Source: an uncultured Collinsella sp. (GTDB lineage Bacteria > Actinomycetota > Coriobacteriia > Coriobacteriales > Coriobacteriaceae). Taken from it: a stretch of 64,000 nt of DNA. Positions 8,151-17,945 of this stretch are shown in pieces; positions within the stretch are counted from its first letter, which is position 1, and each line of letters opens with the position of its first letter. The stretch lies in contig CAKUGY010000004.1 of the NCBI GenBank assembly GCA_934654835.1, positions 108,990-172,989 on the forward strand, in the 5' to 3' direction. The position numbers and the translations under genes were made by a program. The notes beneath the pieces were generated by a model. The model did not search any database. It was given only the letters and a program-made list of their open reading frames with translations, and was not told the DNA's origin.

Positions 8151-9017
8151 CTAATTGACGATATGCGAGCTCATGTAATCGATAAAGTGCCTGGTGGCAA
8201 TGGGCATGGTGTCCCAGCTGCGCCAGGCTGCCACCACGTCGCGCGAGGGGGCATGCACGATGGGGCGCACGCGAATATCGGCCCGCATGCCCTCGACGGT
8301 ACGGCGGTAGAGCATGCTCACGCCTAGGCCCTCCTCCACCATCGCCATAATGGTGTAGTCGTCGGTGACCTCGCTTGTCACATGCGGTGACAGCCCATGC
8401 GCAGCGAATGCATCGAGCACCAGGCTCTGTTCGCCCTCATCCAGCAGAACAAATGGCTCGGACGCCAGGTCGGCCAGCGTGACCTTTTCCTTTGCCGTCA
8501 GCGGATGCGTCGCCGGTAGCAGCGCCACGAGTTCATCGTGATAGACCACGCGCTTCTGCAGCCCAGCGGTAAACCCGCGCGCCGTAAAGCAAAAGTCCAC
8601 CACACCGTCATGCACCCACTGAGCATTGCGTGTGTAGTCGCCCTGCTTAAGCGTAAAGCGCACGCCCGGATGCAGCGTCCCAAAGTCGCGAATCACACGC
8701 GGCAGCACGGTTCGACTCACGTTGGTAAACGTCGCAATGCGAATATCGGTCGAGGACAGGCCCAACAGCTCCTGGCGCTTGCCCTCGAGCTCGGCCTCGG
8801 CCGTTACAATTTGACGCAGATACGGCAGGTACTGTTTGCCGTCGCGCGTAAGCGAAACACCCTGCTTGCCGCGCTCGATAAGCGTGGTGCCCAGTTCACG
8901 CTCGAGTGCCTTGACGGCCTGGCTCACCGCGCTTTGCGTATAGCCCAGCTCATCGGCCGCGCCCTTGAGGCTGCCGCGATCGACCACCATACAAACAATC
9001 TGATACCGCGATGCCAT
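8151..9017 (-). CDS. LysR family transcriptional regulator
   Basis: 288 residues. The winged helix-turn-helix occupies residues 1-60 (YQIVCMVVDRGSLKGAADELGYTQSAVSQAVKALERELG), followed by a linker helix and the two-lobe effector domain (from about residue 90, DIRIATFTNVSRTVLP). It probably controls the divergent EamA transporter at 9176, the usual LysR arrangement. ATG at 9017 has GGAGG 6 bases upstream; an 18-residue upstream extension has no site. The effector is unknown. Confidence 0.92.
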   Translation of the reverse strand: MASRYQIVCMVVDRGSLKGAADELGYTQSAVSQAVKALERELGTTLIERGKQGVSLTRDGKQYLPYLRQIVTAEAELEGKRQELLGLSSTDIRIATFTNVSRTVLPRVIRDFGTLHPGVRFTLKQGDYTRNAQWVHDGVVDFCFTARGFTAGLQKRVVYHDELVALLPATHPLTAKEKVTLADLASEPFVLLDEGEQSLVLDAFAAHGLSPHVTSEVTDDYTIMAMVEEGLGVSMLYRRTVEGMRADIRVRPIVHAPSRDVVAAWRSWDTMPIATRHFIDYMSSHIVN

Positions 9018-9175
9018 CTTGCCTCCACATCGACGCAGTCGTAAAACGTTTTGCCAGCGCTTTTCGCGCATACTTTAGCTTTGCTTAATCATACGTAAGA
9101 TACATTCGCTTTACTACACCCATATCTGAGAGCAGAATCCTTTTTGCGAAACCGTTCTGTAACAAAAGGAGTCCC

Positions 9176-10078
9176 ATGGATCGCAAAAAAGCAATCGCGC
9201 TCTCATTTTCCGTTCCCGTCGCATGGGGCTTTTCGTACCCCCTTATGAAGATCGGCATGGACAGCATGAACGCCACGAGCATCGTCGCGCTTCGCTGCCT
9301 CATCGCCTTCGCGGCCTGCCTGTTGCTTTTCCATAAGCGCGCTTTCCGCATCAACCGCGACCTGATGGTCCGCGCCGCCATTATCGGCGCCATCATGGCA
9401 ACCGAGCTCACCTGCATGTGCCTGGGCTCCAGCCTCACCTCTGCCTCCACCGCTGGCTTTTTGCAGAGCCTGACGGTCGTGATTGTGCCGTTTGCCAACG
9501 CCGCCCTGCTGCGTCGCGCCCCAGAGCGCAAGGTGCTCGTCGGCACCGCCATCGTCACCTGCGGCATGCTGCTGCTCTCGGGCGCCGACTTTACCAGCCT
9601 CAACCCCGGCGCGCTCATTATACTGCTCTCTGCCTTTGTGTATGCCGGCCATATCATCGTCGCCAAGCGTTTTGTCGAAGAAGTCGACCCGCTGTCCCTG
9701 GGTGTTTGGCAGCTTGGCTTTGGCGGTCTGTTCTCGGGCATCGCCGCGTTTGTCTTTGGCGGCTTCACCCTTCCCAGCACACCCAGCGAGATCGTGGTTG
9801 TTGTCGCCCTCGCGCTCATCTGCTCTGCCTACGGCTTTATCACCCAGACGCTCGTGCAGCCCCATGTGCCCGCCGAGACCACAGGCTTTGCCTTCTCGCT
9901 GGAGCCCGTCTGCTCCGCCGTCTTCTCGTTCTTCCTGGTTGGCGAGGTCCTGAGCCCCATCGCCTTCTTTGGCGCCGCCCTCATCCTCACCGGCGTCATG
10001 GTGGCAACGGTCGAGCTTCCGCGCCTCCACGCCCGCAGCAACGCCCGTATGGCTGGAGCGCCCGAGCACGTCTCCTAG
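9176..10078 (+). CDS. EamA (DMT) family transporter
   Basis: 300 residues, ten hydrophobic helices forming two EamA repeats. Markers are the N-terminal VPVAWGFSYPLMKIG, the STAGFLQSLTVVIVPF helix and the second-repeat counterpart ETTGFAFSLEPVCSAVFSFFLVGE. DMT carriers move amino acids or other small metabolites, usually outward. ATG at 9176 follows AAAGGAG. The 158-base gap to the divergent LysR gene holds AT-rich sequence suitable for both promoters and the regulator's site (TACGTAAGATACAT near 9091). Confidence 0.88.
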   Translation: MDRKKAIALSFSVPVAWGFSYPLMKIGMDSMNATSIVALRCLIAFAACLLLFHKRAFRINRDLMVRAAIIGAIMATELTCMCLGSSLTSASTAGFLQSLTVVIVPFANAALLRRAPERKVLVGTAIVTCGMLLLSGADFTSLNPGALIILLSAFVYAGHIIVAKRFVEEVDPLSLGVWQLGFGGLFSGIAAFVFGGFTLPSTPSEIVVVVALALICSAYGFITQTLVQPHVPAETTGFAFSLEPVCSAVFSFFLVGEVLSPIAFFGAALILTGVMVATVELPRLHARSNARMAGAPEHVS

Positions 10079-10166
10079 AGCTCGACGCTTTCATACACAG
10101 CGGCCCAGCATCCATCGGACGCCCTTACAATAGATGCCAGCAAAACATCTGCCGTAAAGGAGCCCC

Positions 10167-10892
10167 ATGGACACCGCAACTCGCGACCGCAACATAGCAA
10201 CTTGGCTGGGCGATGCGCCGCAGCCGGTACGTGACACCACGAACCAGCTGCTCGAGCGCATCGCCCTTTTGCGTGACGAGCAGACGATCTACCCGGCGCA
10301 AGATGACATTCTCAATGCCCTCGCCTACACGCCTGCCGACAAGGTCAAGGTCGTCATCTTGGGCCAAGACCCGTATCACGGACCCAACCAAGCCATGGGG
10401 CTATCGTTCTCGGTTCCCGCGACGCAAACCAAGCTGCCGCCCAGCCTGCGCAACATCTATAAGGAACTCAATGCGGACCTGGGCTGTCCCATCCCCACCA
10501 CGGGCGACCTAACGCCATGGGCGCAGCAGGGCGTCTTACTCCTTAACACCACGCTCACCGTACGTGAGCACGCCGCCAACTCACACGCCAAGCTGGGCTG
10601 GAGCGTCCTGACCGACTACATCATCGAGCGCTGCTGCCTACTGCCGCAGCCCGTGGTCTTTTTGGCATGGGGACGTTTTGCCCAGCAGATGGTCGAGGGC
10701 AAGCTCGCCGCAACTGGCGCAGGCGAGGCGACCGGCAAGTTCTGCCTGGCATCCACGCACCCCTCGCCGCTTTCGGCGAACCGGGCAACGGCGGAACTCC
10801 CCGCTTTTATGGGGTCGCGCCCCTTCTCCGCTACCAATCGGCTACTCAAACAGCATGGCTCGAGCCCCGTCAACTGGACTTGCCTCGGCTAA
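10167..10892 (+). CDS. ung: Uracil-DNA glycosylase, family 1
   Basis: 241 residues. The catalytic water-activating motif GQDPYHGPNQAMGLSFSV (Asp within GQDPYH) and the HPSPLS DNA-intercalation motif near the C-terminus are both intact, as is the uracil-binding LLLNTTLTVR segment. It removes uracil from DNA after cytosine deamination or misincorporation, starting base-excision repair. Length is normal for UNG. ATG at 10167 follows AAAGGAG. Closed by a strong hairpin at 10908-10941. Confidence 0.96.
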   Translation: MDTATRDRNIATWLGDAPQPVRDTTNQLLERIALLRDEQTIYPAQDDILNALAYTPADKVKVVILGQDPYHGPNQAMGLSFSVPATQTKLPPSLRNIYKELNADLGCPIPTTGDLTPWAQQGVLLLNTTLTVREHAANSHAKLGWSVLTDYIIERCCLLPQPVVFLAWGRFAQQMVEGKLAATGAGEATGKFCLASTHPSPLSANRATAELPAFMGSRPFSATNRLLKQHGSSPVNWTCLG

Positions 10893-10907
10893 AAATCGAT
10901 ACATCAA

Positions 10908-10941
10908 AAACGCGCCCGACAGCTTTCCATCGGGCGCGTTT
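10908..10941. terminator. Bidirectional terminator between ung and dehydrogenase
   Basis: A perfect 12-bp stem AAACGCGCCCGA / TCGGGCGCGTTT with an A-run before and T-run after, between convergent genes. Confidence 0.88.
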
Positions 10942-10942
10942 C

Positions 10943-11623
10943 CTATTCGGGCCAAATAAACTGTGTGCGGCCGGCCTCGCCGCCATCGATGAGCAGACTC
11001 TGCCCGGTCATAAACCGGTTGGTCACACCCACAAAGTAGATCCACTCGGCGATCTCTTGCGCCGTTGCCCAGCGCTTGAGCGGGGTGAGCTCCATAATCT
11101 GAGCCCACAGGTGCTCGTCTTCCATCACGCAACGGTTGAGCGGCGTGATGACGCCGCCCGGGTCCACGCTGTTGGCGATGGCCTGCGGCGCCAGACGATT
11201 CGCAAGGTTCTTGGTATAGGCGATAATGCCGCCCTTGCTAGCCGCGTATGCAGGGAACTCCGACCCCGTATGCCCGCTCGCTGAGCCCACGTTGACTACG
11301 GAGCGAATGGCCGGCGCCGGCTTAGCGGCTAGGCCCTCCCCCACAAAGGCATAGTGCTCGGTCACGTTGATCGTGCCCGTCAGGTTGGCCGCAATGTCGT
11401 CGGCCGAGTCCTGTGTGCCGGCGACATTCACGATCACCCGGGGCTCCAGGTCGTCCGGAAACGTGTTCGGCTCACGGACGTCCACAATCAGGTGGCGGTA
11501 GCGCTCATGCTCGATCGTGGCCGGCAGCAAGTCGAAACCCACCACCTCGTGGCCCTCGTCCAAAAAACGCTGCACGCATGCGGCGCCGATGCCGCCCGAA
11601 GCGCCCGTGATCAACACCTGCAT
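10943..11623 (-). CDS. Short-chain dehydrogenase/reductase
   Basis: 226 residues of the classical SDR type. TGASGGIGAA is the dinucleotide-binding glycine motif, NVAG follows, and the catalytic Ser/Tyr/Lys are in VNVGSASGHTG and YAASKGG, with the PGG turn after them. It ends with the LIDGGE segment. These enzymes oxidise or reduce an alcohol/ketone with NAD(P); the substrate is not evident. ATG at 11623 lies 9 bases after the stop of the transporter gene at 11633, so the two form an operon. Confidence 0.88.
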   Translation of the reverse strand: MQVLITGASGGIGAACVQRFLDEGHEVVGFDLLPATIEHERYRHLIVDVREPNTFPDDLEPRVIVNVAGTQDSADDIAANLTGTINVTEHYAFVGEGLAAKPAPAIRSVVNVGSASGHTGSEFPAYAASKGGIIAYTKNLANRLAPQAIANSVDPGGVITPLNRCVMEDEHLWAQIMELTPLKRWATAQEIAEWIYFVGVTNRFMTGQSLLIDGGEAGRTQFIWPE

Positions 11624-11632
11624 ATTAGCTCC

Positions 11633-12355
11633 TTAAGCAGTTGCGTGACGCTCGAGATACTCGGCACCCACGTTCTCGCGCTCCCAGCCGCGCACGACCT
11701 TGTAGCCCACGGGGCTCAGGAAGACCTCGCACAGCAGCTCGGCGATAGCGCCGGTCAGCGAGCACATAAGCACCTGCACCCAGGTCCAGCCAAAGAACGT
11801 ATGGCTCACCACAATGGCGAAGACCAGATTGTCGATAAACTGGCCAATGCCCGTGGACACATAGGAGCGGAAGGCAAAGCTCGCAAAGTTATTCTTTTTG
11901 AGCATGCGGCCGAGCGATTGGTTGAGCGTGGAGTTGACCACGGCAGAGGTGAGCATGGCCAGTGACGAGCCAAACACCACGTACCAGGTGCCGCCGATCG
12001 TGGCGTTGAGGGCGGTGTTGACCTCGATCATGCCCGTGTCGTAGTAGGCGCCCCACATGCCGGGCGTGAGCGAGCACAGCCAAAAGCACAGGCTCACGGC
12101 CAGGTTGACCAGCAGTGCGAGGATAGAGATTTTGATGGATGCCTTGGCACCAAAGCGCTTGCAGATCATGTCCTGGCACAAAAACGAGACCCAGCTCACG
12201 ACAAAGCCGCAGTCGAGCGCCAGATACGGCAGGCTGATGAGCTCTTTGTTGGCCAGCAGGTTCATCATGATGACGCTCACGATAAACAGCGAAACCGTTG
12301 CCGCGGGAATGCTCCGCAACAGGACTTTGTAGTCCTCCATGACCTTCTTGATCAT
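11633..12355 (-). CDS. VUT/YhhQ family queuosine-precursor transporter
   Basis: 240 residues with six or seven membrane helices. The family pattern is visible: SVIMMNLLANKEL after the first helix, DCGFVVSWVSFLCQDMICKRFGAKASIK (conserved acidic and basic residues in the second/third helix), and the later FIDNLVFAIVVSHTFFG and GAIAELLCEVFLSPVGY segments. YhhQ/QueT proteins import preQ0, preQ1 or related deazapurines for tRNA queuosine. ATG at 12355 with AAAGGAG chosen over a 48-residue upstream extension. First gene of an operon with the dehydrogenase; see the possible riboswitch just upstream. Confidence 0.85.
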   Translation of the reverse strand: MIKKVMEDYKVLLRSIPAATVSLFIVSVIMMNLLANKELISLPYLALDCGFVVSWVSFLCQDMICKRFGAKASIKISILALLVNLAVSLCFWLCSLTPGMWGAYYDTGMIEVNTALNATIGGTWYVVFGSSLAMLTSAVVNSTLNQSLGRMLKKNNFASFAFRSYVSTGIGQFIDNLVFAIVVSHTFFGWTWVQVLMCSLTGAIAELLCEVFLSPVGYKVVRGWERENVGAEYLERHATA

Positions 12356-12361
12356 TATGTA

Positions 12362-12410
12362 CTCCTTTGGTTTTAGGTTTAACGAGCAGGATATCGGACC
12401 CGAACTGCTC
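12362..12410 (-). promoter_or_regulatory. Candidate preQ1-I-like riboswitch
   Basis: On the minus strand, a 6-bp stem GAGCAG / CTGCTC encloses a 15-base loop starting TTCGGGT, followed by an A-rich tail that ends in AAAACCAAAGGAG. This parallels the small preQ1 class I layout: UUC directly after the 5' stem strand, a loop segment (GGU) that can pair with ACC in the tail, and a ribosome-binding site at the pseudoknot end. It directly precedes a queuosine-precursor transporter. The loop is longer than usual and the call is by eye only. Confidence 0.4.
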
Positions 12411-12511
12411 AGCCGCCCCGGTCTTGAGACGACGGTGGGTATGATAGCCGCTCCGCCGGCGGCAGGCAAGCAAAGGGCGCGGCAGTCCCGTAAGGCCACC
12501 GCGCCGATACG

Positions 12512-14125
<1,614 letters not shown>

Positions 14126-14276
14126 GCGGATCCTTTCTTGCGTTCTATATGCATTACGTCGATGTAACCCGTCTATTGTAGCCGCGAAACGCTGCGACAG
14201 GGTGCCTATCAGGACAAATTCATCAGCTGAGGTGCGGGCGGCGGGCTGCCGGCGGCCGGCCATTCCGATTTTCCTC

Positions 14277-14327
14277 TTGCATAACTGTGCATAGTGTATA
14301 TATACTGTGCTTACCGGTTATATACAC
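14277..14327 (+). promoter_or_regulatory. Promoter and palindromic operator of the GntR/ABC operon
   Basis: TTGCAT (14277-14282) and TATATA (14299-14304) are spaced 16 bp. A perfect 9-bp inverted repeat GTGTATATA / TATATACAC (14294-14302 and 14319-14327) overlaps the -10 and start region, 28 bases upstream of the GntR start. This is where a YtrA-type repressor would bind to control its own operon. Confidence 0.6.
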
Positions 14328-14354
14328 GTGTAGCCCATCAGCTAAGGAGCCGCT

Positions 14355-14735
14355 GTGGACATTATCCTATCCAATTCGAGTGACAAGCCCATCTACGAGC
14401 AGATATCCTCGCAGGTCAAAGCTCAGATACTCTCGGGGACACTCGCTGCGGGAGCCAAACTCCCCAGCATCCGCGCGCTCGCAAGTGACCTCGGCGTGAG
14501 CGTCATCACCACCAAGCGCGCCTACGCCGACCTGGAGCAACTTGGGTTTATCTGCACCGTGCAAGGCAAAGGCTGCTTTGTCGCCGAGGGCAACCAAGAG
14601 CTCTTGCGCGAAAACCAGCTCTGCCATGTCGAAGAGCTGCTTGCACAGGCAGCGACACAGGCAGAGGCCCTGGGCGTCACGCGCGAGAAGCTGCACGAAA
14701 TGCTCGACCTTGTTACCCCCGAAACCATGCAGTAG
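14355..14735 (+). CDS. GntR family (YtrA-type) transcriptional regulator
   Basis: 126 residues. The GntR helix-turn-helix covers residues 8-75 (KPIYEQISSQVKAQILSG; LPSIRALASDLGVSVITTKRAYADLEQLGF; GKGCFV). The short C-terminal tail of about 45 residues, instead of a large effector domain, puts it in the YtrA subfamily, whose members control adjacent ABC transporters. GTG start at 14355 with AAGGAG 5 bases upstream. Followed after 23 bases by the ATPase gene. Confidence 0.9.
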   Translation: MDIILSNSSDKPIYEQISSQVKAQILSGTLAAGAKLPSIRALASDLGVSVITTKRAYADLEQLGFICTVQGKGCFVAEGNQELLRENQLCHVEELLAQAATQAEALGVTREKLHEMLDLVTPETMQ

Positions 14736-14758
14736 CCATCTGCAAGAAAGGCTATACC

Positions 14759-15640
14759 ATGCGAAACTTGCTAGAACTCAAAGGTGCCTCACGCCGTGTA
14801 AGCGACCGCTTTTCTCTGCGCAACGTCACGTTTGCCATGGAGCCCGGCCAGATTGTTGGCTTTGTGGGCGCAAACGGCGCCGGAAAGACAACGACCATCC
14901 GCGCCGCACTCGGGCTCATAAAGCTCGATTCCGGCGAGGTGAACTTGTTTGGGCAGAGCTGCGATGCCAATGCGCCCGATGAACAACAACGTCGTGTGCG
15001 CTCTCGCATCGGACTCGTGCTGGACACGTGCCCCTTCCCCACCACGCTCAAGGTGGCCGAGGTCGAGGCGCTCGTAGGCTCAGCGTACCCCACCTGGAAC
15101 CATGACACGTTCACCGGCCTCATCGATCGATTTGGCCTCGACCCCAAGGCAAAGGTCAAAGACCTCTCCCGCGGCATGGGTATGAAGCTGCAGCTCGCGT
15201 GTGCGCTCAGCCACAAGGCCGAGCTGCTCATCCTGGACGAAGCCACGGCAGGCCTCGACCCCATGGCACGCGAGGAACTGCTCGACGAGCTGCTCGCCTT
15301 TGTTGCCGACGGACAGCACGGCGTATTGTTCTCGAGCCACATTACATCCGATCTTGAACGTGCTGCCGACCGTGTTATCTGCATCGATAACGGCTCGATC
15401 GTGTTCGATATGCCGCGCGAGGACATTACCGACCGCGCCGGCATCGCCCACTGCACCCAGGCGCAAGCTGTCGAGCTGACGGCTTGCGTCGAAGGCGCCC
15501 GCGCCACCCGTCATGCCTACAGCGTTGACGTGCTGGTCCCCAATCGCCGCGAAGCGCTCGAGGCCTTTCCCGAGATTCTCTGCGACCGGATTTCCATCGA
15601 TGACTACCTGCGCCTTACGCTGAAAGGAGCCTCCAAATGA
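14759..15640 (+). CDS. ABC transporter ATP-binding protein
   Basis: 293 residues. Walker A GANGAGKTT, a degenerate signature (LSRGMGMKLQLA), Walker B LLILDEATAGLDP and the switch His (SSHITSDLE) are present, so ATP hydrolysis should be intact. A C-terminal extension of about 80 residues follows the nucleotide-binding domain, as in YtrB/BcrA-type exporters. Pairs with the permease gene, which overlaps it by 4 bases. Likely exports a peptide, lipid or drug; GntR control suggests induction by cell-envelope stress, by analogy with YtrA. Confidence 0.92.
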   Translation: MRNLLELKGASRRVSDRFSLRNVTFAMEPGQIVGFVGANGAGKTTTIRAALGLIKLDSGEVNLFGQSCDANAPDEQQRRVRSRIGLVLDTCPFPTTLKVAEVEALVGSAYPTWNHDTFTGLIDRFGLDPKAKVKDLSRGMGMKLQLACALSHKAELLILDEATAGLDPMAREELLDELLAFVADGQHGVLFSSHITSDLERAADRVICIDNGSIVFDMPREDITDRAGIAHCTQAQAVELTACVEGARATRHAYSVDVLVPNRREALEAFPEILCDRISIDDYLRLTLKGASK

Positions 15641-16335
15641 AACGCGCCTTTAAGTCCGAGACCGCTATCATGCGCTCGTTTCTTCCGAGCATCGCCGGCG
15701 TCGGCCTGTTCATCTTCGTCGTGCTGACCCTTGCCAACGCATCGGATGGCGACTCTGGCATGAGTGCCGGTACCTGTGCCGTCAGCGCCATGTCGCCCAT
15801 CATGATCATGAGCTCGCTGGCTGGCTACGATAACCAAAACGGCTGGGAGCGCTATCGGGCAACGCTGCCATTCTCGCGCAAAGACATCATCTGCGCACGC
15901 TACCTGTGCATTATTGCCTTCTCGGCCGTCATGGCCTGCGCGGCTACGCTTCTGAACATCCTCGCCCTTCCGTTCTTCGATCACGCGGGTATCCCTTCGA
16001 CAGGCCAGACGGTCTTTGAAATCGCAACTGCCTCGGCGGCATCGATGCTCATCTCCCTCATGATGGTGTTTTTGGCGCAGCCGATATTCTTCCGATTTGG
16101 CCATATGGAGGCGTTGCGTCTTTCCGTCGGCCTGTTTGCCCTGCTTGGCTGCGGCACCATGGCAATGCTGAGCTCCTCCAACCCCATCAGCAACTGGCTC
16201 ATGTCATTTGCCGGAGCAAATCCCGACCCCGCTGTCATCGGATGCCTGTGCGCTGGCATAGCCGTCCTTGCGTTCGTGCTACTCATGATCAGCTACGCTG
16301 TCAGCACCAAGGTCTATCGCGCACGCGATCTGTAA
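15637..16335 (+). CDS. ABC-2 type transporter permease
   Basis: 232 residues with six hydrophobic segments (starting SIAGVGLFIFVVLTLA; CIIAFSAVMACAATLLNILA; ending AVLAFVLLMISYAVS). A GYDNQNGWERYRATLPFSRKDIICARY segment after helix 2 matches the cytoplasmic coupling region of ABC-2 permeases. Its ATG overlaps the ATPase stop by four bases (ATGA), so translation is probably coupled. The pair forms a dimeric exporter. Confidence 0.88.
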   Translation: MKRAFKSETAIMRSFLPSIAGVGLFIFVVLTLANASDGDSGMSAGTCAVSAMSPIMIMSSLAGYDNQNGWERYRATLPFSRKDIICARYLCIIAFSAVMACAATLLNILALPFFDHAGIPSTGQTVFEIATASAASMLISLMMVFLAQPIFFRFGHMEALRLSVGLFALLGCGTMAMLSSSNPISNWLMSFAGANPDPAVIGCLCAGIAVLAFVLLMISYAVSTKVYRARDL

Positions 16336-16464
16336 TCGACAGCTAAAGGATTTAGGTGGCACCCGCCTCATTTACTAGATGAGACGAAGTAGCAACAACA
16401 TCGCTACCACCCTTCACGGTATGCCGCTTAGCTCTTGGCAACCAAAGAAAGACCGGCAGTATAT

Positions 16465-16648
16465 CGAAGGTGAATGGTTTTCCCGAGAAGTGAACGAGCG
16501 AAATCAGCACCCCGTATCATCGACATTTTCAAGGGTTTAATTCCTGCAGTTCTTCTCTAAAAATCCTGCGGTTTTATTCGCAAAAAGTCTGCATGTTCCG
16601 GGGGTCCAGATTTACTCGTTCACTTCTCGGGAAAACCATTCACCTTCG
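16465..16648. mobile_element. MITE-like element with 34-bp terminal inverted repeats
   Basis: The arms at 16465-16498 and 16615-16648 are perfect 34-bp inverted repeats (outer ends CGAAGGTGAATGGTTTTCCC). They enclose 116 bp of lower-GC sequence with no reading frame of note. The size (184 bp), perfect long ends and position in a 450-base gap between the ABC permease and the EamA gene fit a non-autonomous transposable element. A possible 2-bp AT duplication flanks it. The rest of the gap (16336-16464, 16649-16785) shows no gene. Confidence 0.7.
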
Positions 16649-16785
16649 ATTCGAGCCTTAACCAAATGGCATCTCGAAATATGATCCCTGTCTCGCCACA
16701 GCTCTATCAAAGCTTCGTGGCGGAACGGTATCATCGGACGTGCGCCGTAAATTTGGCGCAGTCGTTCTTGGGGGGCATTTCACCC

Positions 16786-17661
16786 ATGTCGTGGGTCGCT
16801 GCAGCGCTTGGCTCGGCATTCTTTGCCGGCATCACATCTATCCTGGCCAAATGCGGCATTAAACATACCAGTTCCGATGTCGCGACCGCTATCCGCACCT
16901 GCGTGGTGCTCGTATTTGCCTGGGGAATAGCGGGCGTTTCTGGATCCATCGGAACCATTGGCAGCATCGCGGCCAAGTCTTGGCTGTTCCTCGTCCTCTC
17001 GGGACTTGCCACCGGCGCTTCATGGATCTGCTACTTTAAGGCGCTCAGCATTGGAGACGTCAATAAAGTTGTACCGGTCGACAAGATGAGCACCGTGCTC
17101 GCCACGCTCGTCGCTATCGCGCTCTTTGGCGAGACAAGCAGTCTGGCCGTAAAGCTTGTCGGGACGGCCGTAATCACCCTCGGCACGTTTTTGATGATCG
17201 AGAAGAAGCAATCCACTGGCGTGGGTCAGAAACAAGACCGAGCCTGGCTTGCCTACGCCATCGGCGCGGCCGTGTTCGCGGCACTCACCTCCATCCTCGC
17301 CAAGGTTGGCATCAAAGGCGTCGAGTCCAACCTGGCCACGGCCATCCGCACCTGCGTGGTGCTTGTTATGGCATGGGCAATCGTAGCCGCCAAAGGAAAA
17401 CTGGGGCAGGTCGCGCGCGTTGACCGGTGCAAGCTTGCCTTTCTCGCATCATCGGGCATTGCGACCGGCGCATCGTGGCTGCTGTACTACTACGCCATCG
17501 CCGCAGGCCAAGTGAGTGTAGTGGTGCAGATCGACAAGCTATCGATTGTCGTATCGGTGCTGTTCGCACGCCTTGCCTTCAACGAAAAGCTGTCGCGCCG
17601 AAGCGCAGCCGGCCTTTTTCTCATCGTTCTGGGCACTGCCGCACTCGCAATTTGGAAGTAA
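16786..17661 (+). CDS. EamA family transporter with two near-identical halves
   Basis: 291 residues, ten helices in two EamA repeats. The halves are unusually alike: FFAGITSILAKCGIK followed by ATAIRTCVVLVFAW in the first, and VFAALTSILAKVGIK followed by ATAIRTCVVLVMAW in the second; both then read SGxATGASWxxYxxA and a VDKxS or IDKLS motif. This points to a conserved symmetric pore. Substrate unknown. ATG at 16786 with a GGGGGG site; the upstream 40 residues lack conservation and extend towards the MITE-like element. Confidence 0.85.
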   Translation: MSWVAAALGSAFFAGITSILAKCGIKHTSSDVATAIRTCVVLVFAWGIAGVSGSIGTIGSIAAKSWLFLVLSGLATGASWICYFKALSIGDVNKVVPVDKMSTVLATLVAIALFGETSSLAVKLVGTAVITLGTFLMIEKKQSTGVGQKQDRAWLAYAIGAAVFAALTSILAKVGIKGVESNLATAIRTCVVLVMAWAIVAAKGKLGQVARVDRCKLAFLASSGIATGASWLLYYYAIAAGQVSVVVQIDKLSIVVSVLFARLAFNEKLSRRSAAGLFLIVLGTAALAIWK

Positions 17662-17857
17662 GGCGCAGCGAACGCGAGCCTCGGCGCACTCGTGGCCACA
17701 ATCGGTCGCCAGCAAATACGAATATATGACAAATGACATGTCCCCAGCCCGTACGCAACGTTTTACAATGGAGGCGTCACGGGCCTTGGCCCAATCTCGA
17801 TCATCCAAGGGGATGTCTTTTTGGTCATTGTTCTTTAGGGAACGGTCAATCGCATAG

Positions 17858-17890
17858 AACCACGAAAACGGCCGTGCAACGGCCGTGGTT
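17858..17890 (+). promoter_or_regulatory. Leader hairpin upstream of methyltransferase
   Basis: In the 284-base gap before the methyltransferase, an AACCACG / CGTGGTT stem encloses a second ACGGCC / GGCCGT hairpin, followed by TTGTTG. A 29-codon frame (17768-17857) ends at its first base but has no ribosome-binding site. It may be a terminator or attenuator; function not shown. Confidence 0.35.
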
Positions 17891-17945
17891 TGTTGCGCCG
17901 TTCCGCCTCCGTCATCTGCCAATTTGCACCTGATAGGAAAGAACA

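Noticed and set aside
9203..10069. 288-residue minus-strand frame opposite the EamA gene
   Set aside because: Low-complexity Gly/Asp/Glu product with no site; a high-GC antisense shadow.
16336..16380. GGTGGCACC resembling a T-box antiterminator core
   Set aside because: It lies 17 bases after the ABC permease stop, so there is no room for a T-box Stem I, and bases around the core do not match.
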